DNA of 64,000 bases from NCBI RefSeq assembly GCF_024494595.1, contig NZ_JANHDI010000009.1:124001-188000 (forward strand). The letters are read 5' to 3'. The DNA is from Halobellus rarus. GTDB lineage: Archaea; Halobacteriota; Halobacteria; Halobacteriales; Haloferacaceae. How positions within the stretch are numbered: the stretch's first letter is position 1; every line of letters begins with the position of its first letter. Of the stretch, positions 23,854 through 31,524 are shown piece by piece. Under the pieces are notes generated by a model. It was not told where the DNA came from, did no database searches, and was given only the letters and a program-made list of their open reading frames with translations. A program made the translations under genes and the position numbers.

Positions 23854-24891
23854 ATGTCGAAGTCAAATATGCCCCGCGATGCGGACGATCCCTCCGAACA
23901 GGCTACTGGCTCTACTGGAGAGACAGATCATCAGAGACAGCTCAAACGGATACTACTCGCCCCGTTCTGGAATCGTACTGAACGCCGCCCCCGTGCACTG
24001 TGGCGGATCCTCGGCGCGTTCGTTCTCGTCGCTATCGGCTCACAGGTGCTCCCGTCTGTACTGTTCGGGAATAGCGATCTCCCGCCGTCGGTGCTGGGAT
24101 TGGCTCAGAACGTCTTTATTGTTGGTACCGTGGTTTTCGTGATCGTGGTCTGGGCTCAGTACGTCGATCACCGCCGAGTCACCGAATACGGCCTGGAAGT
24201 CGGACCGGAATGGCTTCGTGATGCGAGTGTCGGTGTCGTCATCGCATTCGTCGCCTGGGGACTGGCACTTGCAGTGCATCTAACCAGGGGCTGGGCATAC
24301 ACCGCGGCTGTGCTGTCACCGGGCAACGCTGCGAACGCACTTCCCTTTGCGCTGGCTCTACTCGCGTTCGTCGTCCAGTTCTTGCTCGTCGGGATCTGGG
24401 AAGAGCTTCTGTTTCGCGGACTCGTGCTGAAAAACGCCGCCGAAGGATTCCATTCGCAGTGGGTTTCGGAACGCGGTGCGGTGCTGGCCGGACTCGGTGC
24501 GTCCTCGCTACTGTTTGGCGCCGTTCACGCTGACCAAGCGACCTCGCTACCCGCGCTTGGGTTCTGGGTGTTGATGGGGCTGGTTCTCGGCAGTACATAC
24601 ATCGTAACCGACTCGCTGGCACTTCCGATCGGACTACATTTCGCAACGAACCTCGCGTTCAACAACGTCTACGGATTGAGTAATGTCCGACCGGAGACTG
24701 CAGAGATCGCTGCCACGCTACTCCGCCCGGAATTCACCGGGCCCACACGATTCGTCGGCGTATCAGGCCTCGTTAACGTCGGTGTCGTCGTACTCATCGC
24801 CGCACTCTCGATCGGGTACGTAACGATCCAGTACGGCCCTATAAGGGTGAGAGTGGCGTCTGTGTATGCTATTGATTCCGAGTCAACATAG
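23854..24891 (+). CDS. CPBP-family intramembrane metalloprotease-like protein, module B
   Basis: 345 residues from ATG at 23854 (MSKSNMPRDADDPSEQATGS); ATG at 23869 is an alternative. It has about eight helices. Motif 1 is GIWEELLFRGLVLKNAAEG, motif 2 is LLFGAVHADQA, and motif 3 is LPIGLHFATNLAFNNVYG. All predicted metal-binding residues (EE..R, H, H) are present. It has only moderate similarity to the CPBP at 17885-18844 outside the motifs, so the two modules are old relatives and not a recent duplication. Confidence 0.9.
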   Translation: MSKSNMPRDADDPSEQATGSTGETDHQRQLKRILLAPFWNRTERRPRALWRILGAFVLVAIGSQVLPSVLFGNSDLPPSVLGLAQNVFIVGTVVFVIVVWAQYVDHRRVTEYGLEVGPEWLRDASVGVVIAFVAWGLALAVHLTRGWAYTAAVLSPGNAANALPFALALLAFVVQFLLVGIWEELLFRGLVLKNAAEGFHSQWVSERGAVLAGLGASSLLFGAVHADQATSLPALGFWVLMGLVLGSTYIVTDSLALPIGLHFATNLAFNNVYGLSNVRPETAEIAATLLRPEFTGPTRFVGVSGLVNVGVVVLIAALSIGYVTIQYGPIRVRVASVYAIDSEST

Positions 24892-24915
24892 ACTGCGTCT
24901 CGACCATTTTGGCAC

Positions 24916-25038
24916 GTGATAGTGACTCACGGAAACCACGAACTCGATACCTACGGACAGCAAATTCGAAGGACTGGAGTCGCGTTCTTAGTCGTGCTCT
25001 TTTTCTTCGGTGTACTCGCCCAGATGCTGATCTTCTGA
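24916..25038 (+). CDS. Small single-span membrane protein after the CPBP gene
   Basis: 40 residues from GTG at 24916 (VIVTHGNHELDTYGQQIRRT) to TGA at 25038. One helix, GVAFLVVLFFFGVLAQMLIF, forms the C-terminal half, and the start is polar and basic before the helix. It lies 24 bp after the CPBP stop on the same strand, so it may belong to module B. It overlaps the 3' end of an antisense broken HTH gene. Confidence 0.45.
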   Translation: MIVTHGNHELDTYGQQIRRTGVAFLVVLFFFGVLAQMLIF

Positions 25039-25167
25039 GCGGCACTCCCTACGATTCTCCGAGGAGTTCAGGTAGCTCTCGCTGTGGGCGAGCTTCGCCG
25101 CGAGCTCGGAGATCGTGTCGCCGCGGTCGACGTTGGCGAGGACCTCGAGTTCGATGCGCCGGAGCAC
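24988..25167 (-). pseudogene. 3'-truncated helix-turn-helix gene
   Basis: From GTG at 25167 the frame reads LRRIELEVLANVDRGDTISE and LAAKLAHSESYL, the first helices of a haloarchaeal MarR/ArsR-like protein. It then turns into unrelated residues and stops at 24988. The recognition helix and wing are missing. An A/T-rich box, TTTATAAATAAA, about 25 bp upstream could be its TATA box. The breakpoint is near 25065, at the junction with the module B side. Confidence 0.45.
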
Positions 25168-25251
25168 GGTGTAACATAGTACGAAATTTATTTATAAAGA
25201 AGTTTTGAGTAGTGTTACAGACAGCAGACACAGGAGCCGTCCCCCATCGTT

Positions 25252-25292
25252 TTAACCAACAAATCTATGGATTAGCGGGTTATGTTGGTTAA
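25252..25292. repeat. Inverted repeat copy 1 (10-bp arms)
   Basis: TTAACCAACA at 25252-25261 and TGTTGGTTAA at 25283-25292, a perfect inverted repeat with a 21-base spacer, just upstream of the gene at 25309. Two more copies with 22-base spacers lie at 25923-25964 and 29821-29862. The spacing of the arm centres suggests binding by a dimer or two dimers on one DNA face. It is likely an operator or plasmid-partition site. Confidence 0.7.
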
Positions 25293-25308
25293 TACGGAGA
25301 GAGAGTCG

Positions 25309-25638
25309 ATGTCCTACGAACCCCCGACCCCACCGGCAAACCTCCCGACGGAGATCGTTAACACACTCAACGAATCGGACCCGGAACGGCTCCAAGATAT
25401 TGCTACGTACGCCGAAGCGCTAGCCGAGCACAAGGAACGTGAGGCCCGTCTCGAGGAATCAGCAGATCAGGAAGAAGTGGAGGATCGACCAGACGACCTC
25501 CCGGACGACGTCCCGTCGAAGGCCACAATCACGATCAAGGAGATCAATAACAACCGCTACTACTACTGGCAGTGGCGGGATGGAGAGAAAGTTCGATCAC
25601 AGTATAAGGGGCCCGTGGAGTCGGACGGTAGAAACTGA
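25309..25638 (+). CDS. DUF6788-like protein beside the origin
   Basis: 109 residues from ATG at 25309 (MSYEPPTPPANLPTEIVNTL); ATG at 25282 would place the start inside the inverted repeat. A helical N-terminus with LNESDPERLQDIATYAEALA leads to an acidic linker. The C-terminal strand-rich unit TITIKEINNNRYYYWQWRDG ends with KVRSQYKGPV. This ending is shared with haloarchaeal and methanogen proteins I recall as DUF6788. No function is known. Its place between two origin-type repeats suggests a role tied to the replicon, such as control of copy number or partition. Confidence 0.65.
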   Translation: MSYEPPTPPANLPTEIVNTLNESDPERLQDIATYAEALAEHKEREARLEESADQEEVEDRPDDLPDDVPSKATITIKEINNNRYYYWQWRDGEKVRSQYKGPVESDGRN

Positions 25639-26583
25639 TTGCAACCACTTTGCTTCGGGTACGATCTTTGGTGGAGTAGTCGGAAGATGCCGAAGTTATG
25701 GGACGTTGACCTAATGGCTTACCCCCCGGGGATGTCCGCAATTTCACGACACGCGGTTTCATATCTCGCTGAGACGGTTATCTCGATAATCGCGTCTGTC
25801 ATTCCCTCACCAGTGCCCCCCGGGTTGTCCGGAATTCGATCTCCTCTCAGAAGAACTCCTAGTCGGACCGAGAGTGGATCAATTGTCTGGCGGAATATTT
25901 TTCGAGTAATCGTTGATCAGTCTTAACCTACAATAAGTGTGAATCTGGAGTAACTGTTGGTTAAGGCGAGATCTCGTTATATCTCGGAAACGAGGAGTCA
26001 ACGACGACGCTACTGACGATGGGTCAATTGGATCAGTAGATAGCACCCCCGCCCCCGGGGTCGTCCGCAATTCATCAACCCCAGGGGAAGGAGGAAGACA
26101 CACTATTCCCGTAGTTGACGAGGAGTCGCTTGGGACAGACATCAGTTGTCGATATCAAGAACAACCAGCTCTGATGCTCTACTCTTCTGGTGTGACCTTT
26201 GTCTGATGTAGCCTGTTTAGCACGGCAACGATGAGAAGATATCCATCACAGACCCCCGCCCCCGGGGATGTCCGCAATTCCACGATATGAGGGTATACGA
26301 GTTCACACAGTATAGACGATACAGTACTTAAACAGCTGTGGATGTGAATCTTAAACGTCTATTTGAATGCTCTACACACTACTTACTACTATTAATAGAA
26401 AGATATATTATATACGTCACCGAGAACCACCGGCGATCGTGTCGAATTATTGGATTCTCTTGGAAACGGCCCAGTTGAACCGACTACCTCTCCCCCACTG
26501 TTTCGTTGGATAATTGCGGACAACCCCGGGGGCCCGGGTGAATGTTCTGTTCTAACGTGAAACGATGTCAAACGAGTGAACGA
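25639..26583. other. Replication-origin region with ORB-like repeats
   Basis: No gene in 945 bp. A motif of about 22 bases occurs five times: C/G string CCCCCGGGG, then (A/T)TGTCCGCAATT or a close variant. Copies are at 25722-25744, 25815-25837, 26051-26073, 26258-26280 and, inverted, 26512-26533. Further copies lie at 28163-28183 (inverted, weaker) and 29652-29673, on either side of the Orc1/Cdc6 gene. An A/T-rich tract at 26385-26416 could be the unwinding element. The pattern matches archaeal origin recognition boxes with G-strings, although the sequence differs from the chromosomal consensus. Confidence 0.78.
25923..25964. repeat. Inverted repeat copy 2 (10-bp arms)
   Basis: TTAACCTACA at 25923-25932 (one change from the consensus arm) and TGTTGGTTAA at 25955-25964, with a 22-base spacer. 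It lies inside the origin region between two ORB-like repeats. Confidence 0.6.
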
Positions 26584-26633
26584 CCCCACCCTACTCGCTC
26601 ACCGCTGACGCGGTTCGCTCCTTGAGGGTGGGG
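26584..26633 (-). ncRNA. Candidate omega RNA 3' scaffold at the end of tnpB
   Basis: A strong stem, CCCCACCCT (26584-26592) with AGGGTGGGG (26625-26633), encloses an inner hairpin ACCGC-TGAC-GCGGT (26601-26614). It overlaps the last codons and stop of tnpB and lies at the element's right end. In IS200/IS605 elements the omega RNA that guides TnpB comes from exactly this region, with the guide being the flanking DNA beyond the end. The RNA itself is inferred. Confidence 0.5.
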
Positions 26634-27820
26634 CTTCCTGTTTCTACGACGCGCTTTGCAGATACAGGCGTATCCACAGGGAGCGCAGTCTCCACAGGCG
26701 TTGATTCGGAGTGAACCACTCCTACTTCTTCGAGACCGCGAGAAAGAATATTCCACGCCGCATTCGCGTCCCTATCCGCCTCGAACCCACACGACGGACA
26801 CGAGTGTTCACGGACCCACAGCGGTTTGTCCGTCTTGACACCGCAGGACGCGCACTCCTTCGTCGTATCTTTCGGGTCAACTGCGACGAAGTGCGTTCCT
26901 TCGCGTTCGCACTTGTATTCGAGCATCCGAAGGAACGTTCCCCACGCCGCACCTGCTCGGTTCCGTGAGTTACCCGGCAGTTCGACCAGTCCTTTCGCGT
27001 CCAAATCCTCAACGGCCACCAAGTCGTACTCGGTGGCGTAGTAGTTCGAGAGTTTGTGCAAGAAGTCTCGCCGCTTCCGCTTCAACTCGGCGTGGCGTTC
27101 GGCCACGACCTTGCGCTGTTTCTCCCAATTGTTCGAGCCGTGTTCTTTCCGCGAGAGGTCGCGTTGTGCGCGTTCGAGTCGCTCACGTTCCTCGCTGAAG
27201 TCGGGACTTTCGATGGCGTACCCGTCAGTGTCGTGGGCGTACTTGAGAATCCCCACGTCGATACCAACGACTTGCTCTGGTTTCTCAGGTTTCTCCGGCG
27301 TTGCTTCGTCCACGTCGATACCGAACGTGGCATACCACTCGCCCGTGGGTTCTTGCTTGACCGTGACCTGTTTGATGGTCGCGTTCTCGGGAATGTCTCG
27401 GTGGAGGTGAATCGGAATCTCACCAATCTTACTCAACCACAGGACAGACCGACCACTCGTATTCTTGAGTTTGAAGCCGGACTGGTTGTAGGTGAGCGAC
27501 CGATACTCCCGAGGCGGTTTCCACTTGAGGCTTCCCACGGCGTGCCCATTCTCCTTCTGCACTTTGAGCGTGGAGAGGTTGCCGTAGATGCGCTTGACGA
27601 CCATCTGGAGGACTTTCGAGTGAACATTTTCGAGGTCGCCCCACCACGATTTGAGGTCGGGAAGTCTCCCCTGCACCTCGTAGCGAGCAGGAATGTCGTC
27701 TACCTCGTTGAGTTTGGAGAGGACGTGATTGTACAGTTGCCTACAAGTATCGACGTGGTGCAGAAGCGTCTCAGCGATGTCTTCTGGCGGGTTGAGTCGA
27801 TACTTGTAGTTGTACTGCAT
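26591..27820 (-). CDS. tnpB: TnpB, RNA-guided nuclease of an IS200/IS605-group element
   Basis: 409 residues, apparently intact. The N-terminal wedge and helical part (MQYNYKYRLNPPEDIAETLL) is followed by a split RuvC domain. The first catalytic Asp is D188 in VVGIDVGILKYA, the Glu is E271 in LVAVEDLDAKGLV, and the last Asp is D351 in EADRDANAAWN. A zinc finger with C323/C326 and C341/C344 lies between them. The protein cuts DNA matching its omega RNA and helps the element persist. It starts three bases after the DUF2080 stop. Unlike the copy at 13.3 kb it has no lesion that I can see. Confidence 0.93.
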   Translation of the reverse strand: MQYNYKYRLNPPEDIAETLLHHVDTCRQLYNHVLSKLNEVDDIPARYEVQGRLPDLKSWWGDLENVHSKVLQMVVKRIYGNLSTLKVQKENGHAVGSLKWKPPREYRSLTYNQSGFKLKNTSGRSVLWLSKIGEIPIHLHRDIPENATIKQVTVKQEPTGEWYATFGIDVDEATPEKPEKPEQVVGIDVGILKYAHDTDGYAIESPDFSEERERLERAQRDLSRKEHGSNNWEKQRKVVAERHAELKRKRRDFLHKLSNYYATEYDLVAVEDLDAKGLVELPGNSRNRAGAAWGTFLRMLEYKCEREGTHFVAVDPKDTTKECASCGVKTDKPLWVREHSCPSCGFEADRDANAAWNILSRGLEEVGVVHSESTPVETALPVDTPVSAKRVVETGSPTLKERTASAVSE

Positions 27821-27823
27821 ATC

Positions 27824-27970
27824 TTACTCGTTTGAATCGGGTTCGGAGACGCGGACCACTTTCACGTCGGCTCCGCGCCAGCGTTTGGGAACGATGACGT
27901 GAGCACTATTCCCCGACGGTTTTGCGGTTCCGTCGAGGACTTCTTCGCCTTCGATTTCAAACCTATCCAT
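27824..27970 (-). CDS. DUF2080 transposase-associated protein
   Basis: 48 residues from ATG at 27970 (MDRFEIEGEEVLDGTAKPSG), with ATG at 27988 as an alternative. It contains NSAHVIVPKRWRGADVKVV, the DUF2080 signature resembling an AbrB/SpoVT-type swapped-hairpin fold. Such genes sit directly before tnpB in many haloarchaeal IS1341-type elements. It could be a small DNA-binding protein that regulates the element. It ends three bases before the tnpB ATG. Confidence 0.88.
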   Translation of the reverse strand: MDRFEIEGEEVLDGTAKPSGNSAHVIVPKRWRGADVKVVRVSEPDSNE

Positions 27971-28043
27971 CGTCTTTGTATAGACCATGGATATACATAA
28001 TGGTAGCGGTGGGCCTGTGGGCCGGGTGGTGAACGTGTTTGAG

Positions 28044-28135
<92 letters not shown>

Positions 28136-28162
28136 CCAGTTAAATACCGCTTATAGGACACT

Positions 28163-28183
28163 AATTCCGGACGTCACGGGGGG
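28163..28183. repeat. ORB-like repeat, inverted and degenerate
   Basis: AATTCCGGACGTCACGGGGG plus one G. Compared with the origin motif in the same orientation (GAATTCCGGACAACCCGGGG) the box and G-string are kept while the centre differs. It lies 70 bp upstream of the Orc1/Cdc6 start, where such repeats are usual. Confidence 0.55.
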
Positions 28184-28251
28184 TTATTCGGACAAACCGG
28201 ACATTACGGACACGGGGGTTTTATGTAGGGTGAGGACAGGAAATATGCACA

Positions 28252-29631
28252 ATGGACTCGTCCCCGTACTCCACCACCTCAGAAATCTTTGCGGTCGGCG
28301 GCGAGGACTACCTCAAAGAAGGCCACACGCCCACGACGCTTCCGGAACGGCGAGACGAGATCTTGAAGCTTCGCCGTTCGCTGAAGCCTGCCGCCCGTGG
28401 TGCCGGCGCCGAGAACACGTTCCTCTCGGGGAAGGCCGGACAAGGAAAGACGGCGGCCGCAAAAGCAGAGCTCGCCGAGCTGGAGGCATTCGCCGATGCT
28501 CAGGATCTCGATCTAACGACGGTGTTTTTCTCTTGTGAAGGGATCTCCTCGAGCTACACGCTCGCGTGTGGGCTCTGTGAGGTCCTCGGTGGCGAGAACC
28601 CCAATGGGCATCCGATGCAGAAGGTACTCGACCACCTCTGGGACGCGATGAACGACATCGGCGGGACCGTCATCATCGTCCTCGACGAAATCGACAATCT
28701 CGGCACGGACGACAAAATCCTCTATTCACTCCCCCGTGCACGCGACAAAGACTACGTCAATGACGACGTCTATCCATCGATAATCGGCATCAGCAACGAC
28801 CTCAAGTGGCGTGACAACCTCGACCCTGCCGCGAAGGACAGCCTCTACGATGACTCGATCTTCTTTGCCCCCTATGACGCGAACGAACTCCGTGACATCC
28901 TCTCTCGACGTGCGAGCAAGGCGTTCCGAGATACGTCGCTCGTTTACGAGACTCCCGACGGCGAGGAGTTCGAGCTCAGCGTTGACCTCGACGACGACGA
29001 TGGCTCGCTTGCCACGACCTTCGACGCCATCGACGTCGACAGAGCCGACTGCACACTCCTCCGTATCGATTCGGACGTCCTGTCTGACGACGTGATCCCG
29101 CTCTGTGCCGCATACGCGGCCCAAGACAAGGGGAGCGCCCGGCAGGCGATCAAGTACCTCCGAAAGGCCGCCGCCATCGCGGAGTCCGAGGGTGATGCAC
29201 GTGTTGAAGAAGAGCACGTTCGGACTGCCCAGGGCGAGGCTGAAAGAGAACTCATCATCGAGGGGATGGAACAGCTCACGACACAGGGCCACCTCGCACT
29301 AGCTGCGGTGACGATTCTCGAACTCGGAGGTCACACCGGTATTCGGACTCGTGATGTCTATGAGGTCTACAAGTCACTGTCAGACCATATCGACGCCGAT
29401 CAACTGGCACAACGTCGGATGCGCGACCACCTTATCGAACTCGATATGCTGAGCATCATCCGCGCGCGCAAATCCGCCTCCGGCTCCGTTGGTGGCGAGG
29501 CATACACGTTCGAACTCCGCGTCGAACCGTCGACGGCAATCGACGTACTCGAAGCAGTCTCTCGGTTCGACTCCGTCGACTTCGATGACCTCGCGAAGAA
29601 CTGGCTGAACGAACAGCAGAAGCTGGGGTAA
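28252..29631 (+). CDS. orc1/cdc6: Orc1/Cdc6 replication initiator
   Basis: 459 residues. The AAA+ domain has Walker A GKAGQGKTAAA (residues 60-70), Walker B TVIIVLDEIDNLG (139-151), the sensor-1 region SIIGISNDLKWRDNL, and the arginine-rich GSARQAIKYLRKAA of sensor 2. A C-terminal winged helix covers about residues 360-459 (HLALAAVTILELGGHTGIRT). It should bind the flanking repeats and load the MCM helicase. An insert at about residues 235-275 (FELSVDLDDDDGSLATTFDA) lengthens the lid and is not typical of chromosomal Orc1. Start at ATG 28252. Confidence 0.95.
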   Translation: MDSSPYSTTSEIFAVGGEDYLKEGHTPTTLPERRDEILKLRRSLKPAARGAGAENTFLSGKAGQGKTAAAKAELAELEAFADAQDLDLTTVFFSCEGISSSYTLACGLCEVLGGENPNGHPMQKVLDHLWDAMNDIGGTVIIVLDEIDNLGTDDKILYSLPRARDKDYVNDDVYPSIIGISNDLKWRDNLDPAAKDSLYDDSIFFAPYDANELRDILSRRASKAFRDTSLVYETPDGEEFELSVDLDDDDGSLATTFDAIDVDRADCTLLRIDSDVLSDDVIPLCAAYAAQDKGSARQAIKYLRKAAAIAESEGDARVEEEHVRTAQGEAERELIIEGMEQLTTQGHLALAAVTILELGGHTGIRTRDVYEVYKSLSDHIDADQLAQRRMRDHLIELDMLSIIRARKSASGSVGGEAYTFELRVEPSTAIDVLEAVSRFDSVDFDDLAKNWLNEQQKLG

Positions 29632-29651
29632 CGGAGCTGTCTTTTTTCTCA

Positions 29652-29673
29652 CCCCCCGGGTATGTCCAGAATT
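29652..29673. repeat. ORB-like repeat downstream of orc1/cdc6
   Basis: CCCCCCGGGTATGTCCAGAA followed by TT; same orientation as the copies at 25722, 25815, 26051 and 26258, and similar in both the G/C string and the TGTCC box. Confidence 0.6.
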
Positions 29674-29820
29674 GACGACGGTTCTCTGCCTATCTCGCTC
29701 ACGTAACGACGTTAATCAGGGTAATAAATTCCGATTAGGCGAAACACACAAGTCATTATCGTAATAATGATTATCTAGATAACGACCTTCTACGCCAAGA
29801 AGGCGGACAGCATCGTCGGA

Positions 29821-29862
29821 TTAACCAACAGTCCGGGGGGTCATAGCTCAATTGTTGGTTAC
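29821..29862. repeat. Inverted repeat copy 3 (10-bp arms)
   Basis: TTAACCAACA at 29821-29830 and TGTTGGTTAC at 29853-29862 (one change at the last base), with a 22-base spacer. Same arms and spacing as the copies at 25252 and 25923. Confidence 0.65.
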
Positions 29863-29930
29863 GACTCTCTAAACCCACGGTGATCTCGTCCTCACGTAAT
29901 TCTGCTGACGGCCCCGCATATCCCCCGAGC

Positions 29931-30400
29931 CTACGATCTGATGTGATCGACGATTGTTCTCTGCGCGGTTACATCGTCGTTATTGTACTGTTTGAGTCGA
30001 TCCCAGTCTGGTTCTTCGCCCTCGAGGAGATACCGTGTGTACTCGCTCCCGACCACGAATCCAGTGACGGTCGGGTCTTGATATTCAAAACCGAGTGCGC
30101 TTGCTACGACGTCCAATTTATGTCGATTGAAGAGCCCGAAGAGTTCCTGTTGTGCAGTTATCCCGAGGTCGTGTGCTCGCTCCAGATGGTCGATCCCCTC
30201 AGTGATGCCGTGTTCGTCGAATCTTCGACTTAGACACTGTTCGTCGAAGTAGTTCCCTCCGTAGTAGATGATTGGCTCGAAGCTATGATCATTAAGGTAC
30301 TCAGACAGCCCTGAAGGAGTGCTGACTCGTCGTCCGGATCGAAGAATTGTCGGTACGCATCGTTCTGGTAACTGTAGGTGCCGACCAGCCAGATCCGCTA
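29931..30400 (-). pseudogene. RNase H-like 3'-5' exonuclease gene, 5'-truncated and frameshifted
   Basis: The downstream part reads IIYYGGNYFDEQCLSRRFDE, LDVVASALGFEYQDPTVTGF and LKQYNNDDVTAQRTIVDHI, which is the C-terminal half of an RNase_H_2/YprB-type exonuclease with its NDDV motif. Upstream of about 30305 the match continues in another frame: WLVGTYSYQNDAYRQFFDPD. That frame stops at about 30400, where the sequence joins a different gene. So the N-terminal part with the first catalytic acids is gone and one frameshift is present. Confidence 0.6.
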
Positions 30401-30609
30401 TGGGCCGCATCGGCTCTCTCTGCAATCAACGCGTTCTTCGCAGGATATGTCGCGTACATCGTGGCCCCAATAACTGCGAACCAGATGACCAGTATTCCGA
30501 TCACGGAAGTGAACGGCAATCCCGAGGTAAACTTGCTCACGGACAGGATAGTTCCTACCAAGAACGCAGTTGCGAGAGAACCACCGATTCCGAGGTAGAC
30601 ACGATTCAT
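30301..30609 (-). pseudogene. Membrane protein truncated by fusion to the exonuclease remnant
   Basis: From ATG at 30609 the frame begins MNRVYLGIGGSLATAFLVGT with two good helices (LATAFLVGTILSV and VIGILVIWFAVIGATMYAT), up to KNALIAERADA. After about residue 70 (near 30400) it runs out of frame over the exonuclease remnant and ends with SIRTTSQHSFRAV, which is not native. The first 70 residues could still be made. No family is recognised. Confidence 0.45.
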
Positions 30610-30957
30610 TCGATCGGCGAACTCACCACCCCCCCAGCGACGCGATACTACCGCTAGTCAACGAGAAAAACGCGAGATTGCTGACAGCCACTTTTGCACC
30701 AGTTTCAGTGGCAACGTATGACGTAGTGAAGGTTTGAACGGCCCGGTGTTGAAGCGGCATAAGTTACGTGATGAGGGTCAGGATAACGATTTCTTGAGTC
30801 ACCAACGCGGTTGCGGTGTCCCGGACAGAGCACAAATGAGAACGCAGCCTCTTTCCCCCGGTAGACTCAGGAGACGGCGTCACTTCGATCGAGACTGTCC
30901 GAATCGGAGGGCAACGAGGAGACGCCCTCTCAGGAACCGGTCGAACGACGAAACCCG
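30610..30957. other. Gene-poor stretch beside the origin
   Basis: 348 bp without a supported gene. The plus frame from 30734 is Arg-rich and looks like a shadow. A short frame ending near 30979 (SIETVRIGGQRGDALSGTGR) has native-looking composition but no start codon, so it may be a gene tail. Confidence 0.3.
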
Positions 30958-31215
30958 ATGACCGATTCAGCGTTCAGCTATGAGGCCGCTAAACAGCGGC
31001 CTTTCTACGCCCGGGAGGCTACGATTGAGGACTTCGATTCCTGGCTGAAGTACGAACTGGAGCGCGAGCTCAACCAGCAGGGCTATCAGAACATCGTCGT
31101 TCGGGAGATGACTGATGCTCTCCTGCGAACAGTCGTGGAGGAAGATCTCGTGGACGAAGTGGCCGAACGGTTCGAACAAGCCCGCGAGTCCGCTTCTTTA
31201 GAATCGACTGAATAG
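30958..31215 (+). CDS. Small acidic protein of unknown function
   Basis: 85 residues (MTDSAFSYEAAKQRPFYARE), cytoplasmic, no membrane segment. Mostly helical: TIEDFDSWLKYELERELNQQ, then VVREMTDALLRTVVEEDLVD and EVAERFEQARESASLE. Size and charge would suit a small regulator or antitoxin, but there is no toxin-like gene next to it. An A/T-rich palindrome follows its stop. Confidence 0.6.
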   Translation: MTDSAFSYEAAKQRPFYAREATIEDFDSWLKYELERELNQQGYQNIVVREMTDALLRTVVEEDLVDEVAERFEQARESASLESTE

Positions 31216-31524
31216 CTTACTATTCTAAAATAGAATACTATTCTATCATACCCCACAGTAGTTCCAGAATAGCTGAATATCCTGCTTGTAGGCCGGACTC
31301 GGTCGGGCCCGGTGTCACAGAAGTTGAGACTGGCCATCTCAATGCATAGCTGGTAGTGGAGGAACGAATCAGTTGTGTGGATACTGTTCTCTTCCGGGCG
31401 AAAGCGTAGCTACAACCATCTTGACTGAGAAACCGGCACAACCGCTTAATGCACGTCGTCTGATGATACCTATGATCTAATAATAACAGTCCTTATCTCC
31501 TATCCCGAACGATTTAGTATTGTA
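31216..31524. other. Intergenic region with A/T-rich palindrome
   Basis: At 31221-31237, TATTCT-AAAAT-AGAATA is a 6-bp inverted repeat, and further TATTCT/AGAATA half-copies follow within 50 bp. It may be a terminator of the 85-residue gene or an operator. The rest shows nothing. A TATA-like stretch (TTTAGTATTGTAATG) precedes the gene at 31525. Confidence 0.4.

Larger units (their letters stand above)
26584..27988 (-). mobile_element. IS1341-type element (DUF2080 gene plus tnpB) inside the origin
   Basis: Two coupled genes read on the minus strand: a DUF2080 protein then a full-length TnpB, with no tnpA. The right end is marked by the hairpin at 26584-26633. The left end is somewhere upstream of 27970. 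The element separates the block of origin repeats from the Orc1/Cdc6 gene by about 1.4 kb. Confidence 0.75.
29632..29930. other. Region downstream of orc1/cdc6 with origin repeats
   Basis: No gene. A T-run right after the stop (CTTTTTTCTC) may be the transcription terminator. It holds an ORB-like repeat at 29652-29673, an A/T-rich stretch around 29725-29780 and the third inverted repeat at 29821-29862. Origin elements therefore bracket the initiator gene. Confidence 0.6.

Noticed and set aside
25722-26280. Repeats in the origin region as a CRISPR array
   Set aside because: Spacing between copies varies from about 90 to 240 bp and copies differ in sequence and orientation; no cas gene is near.
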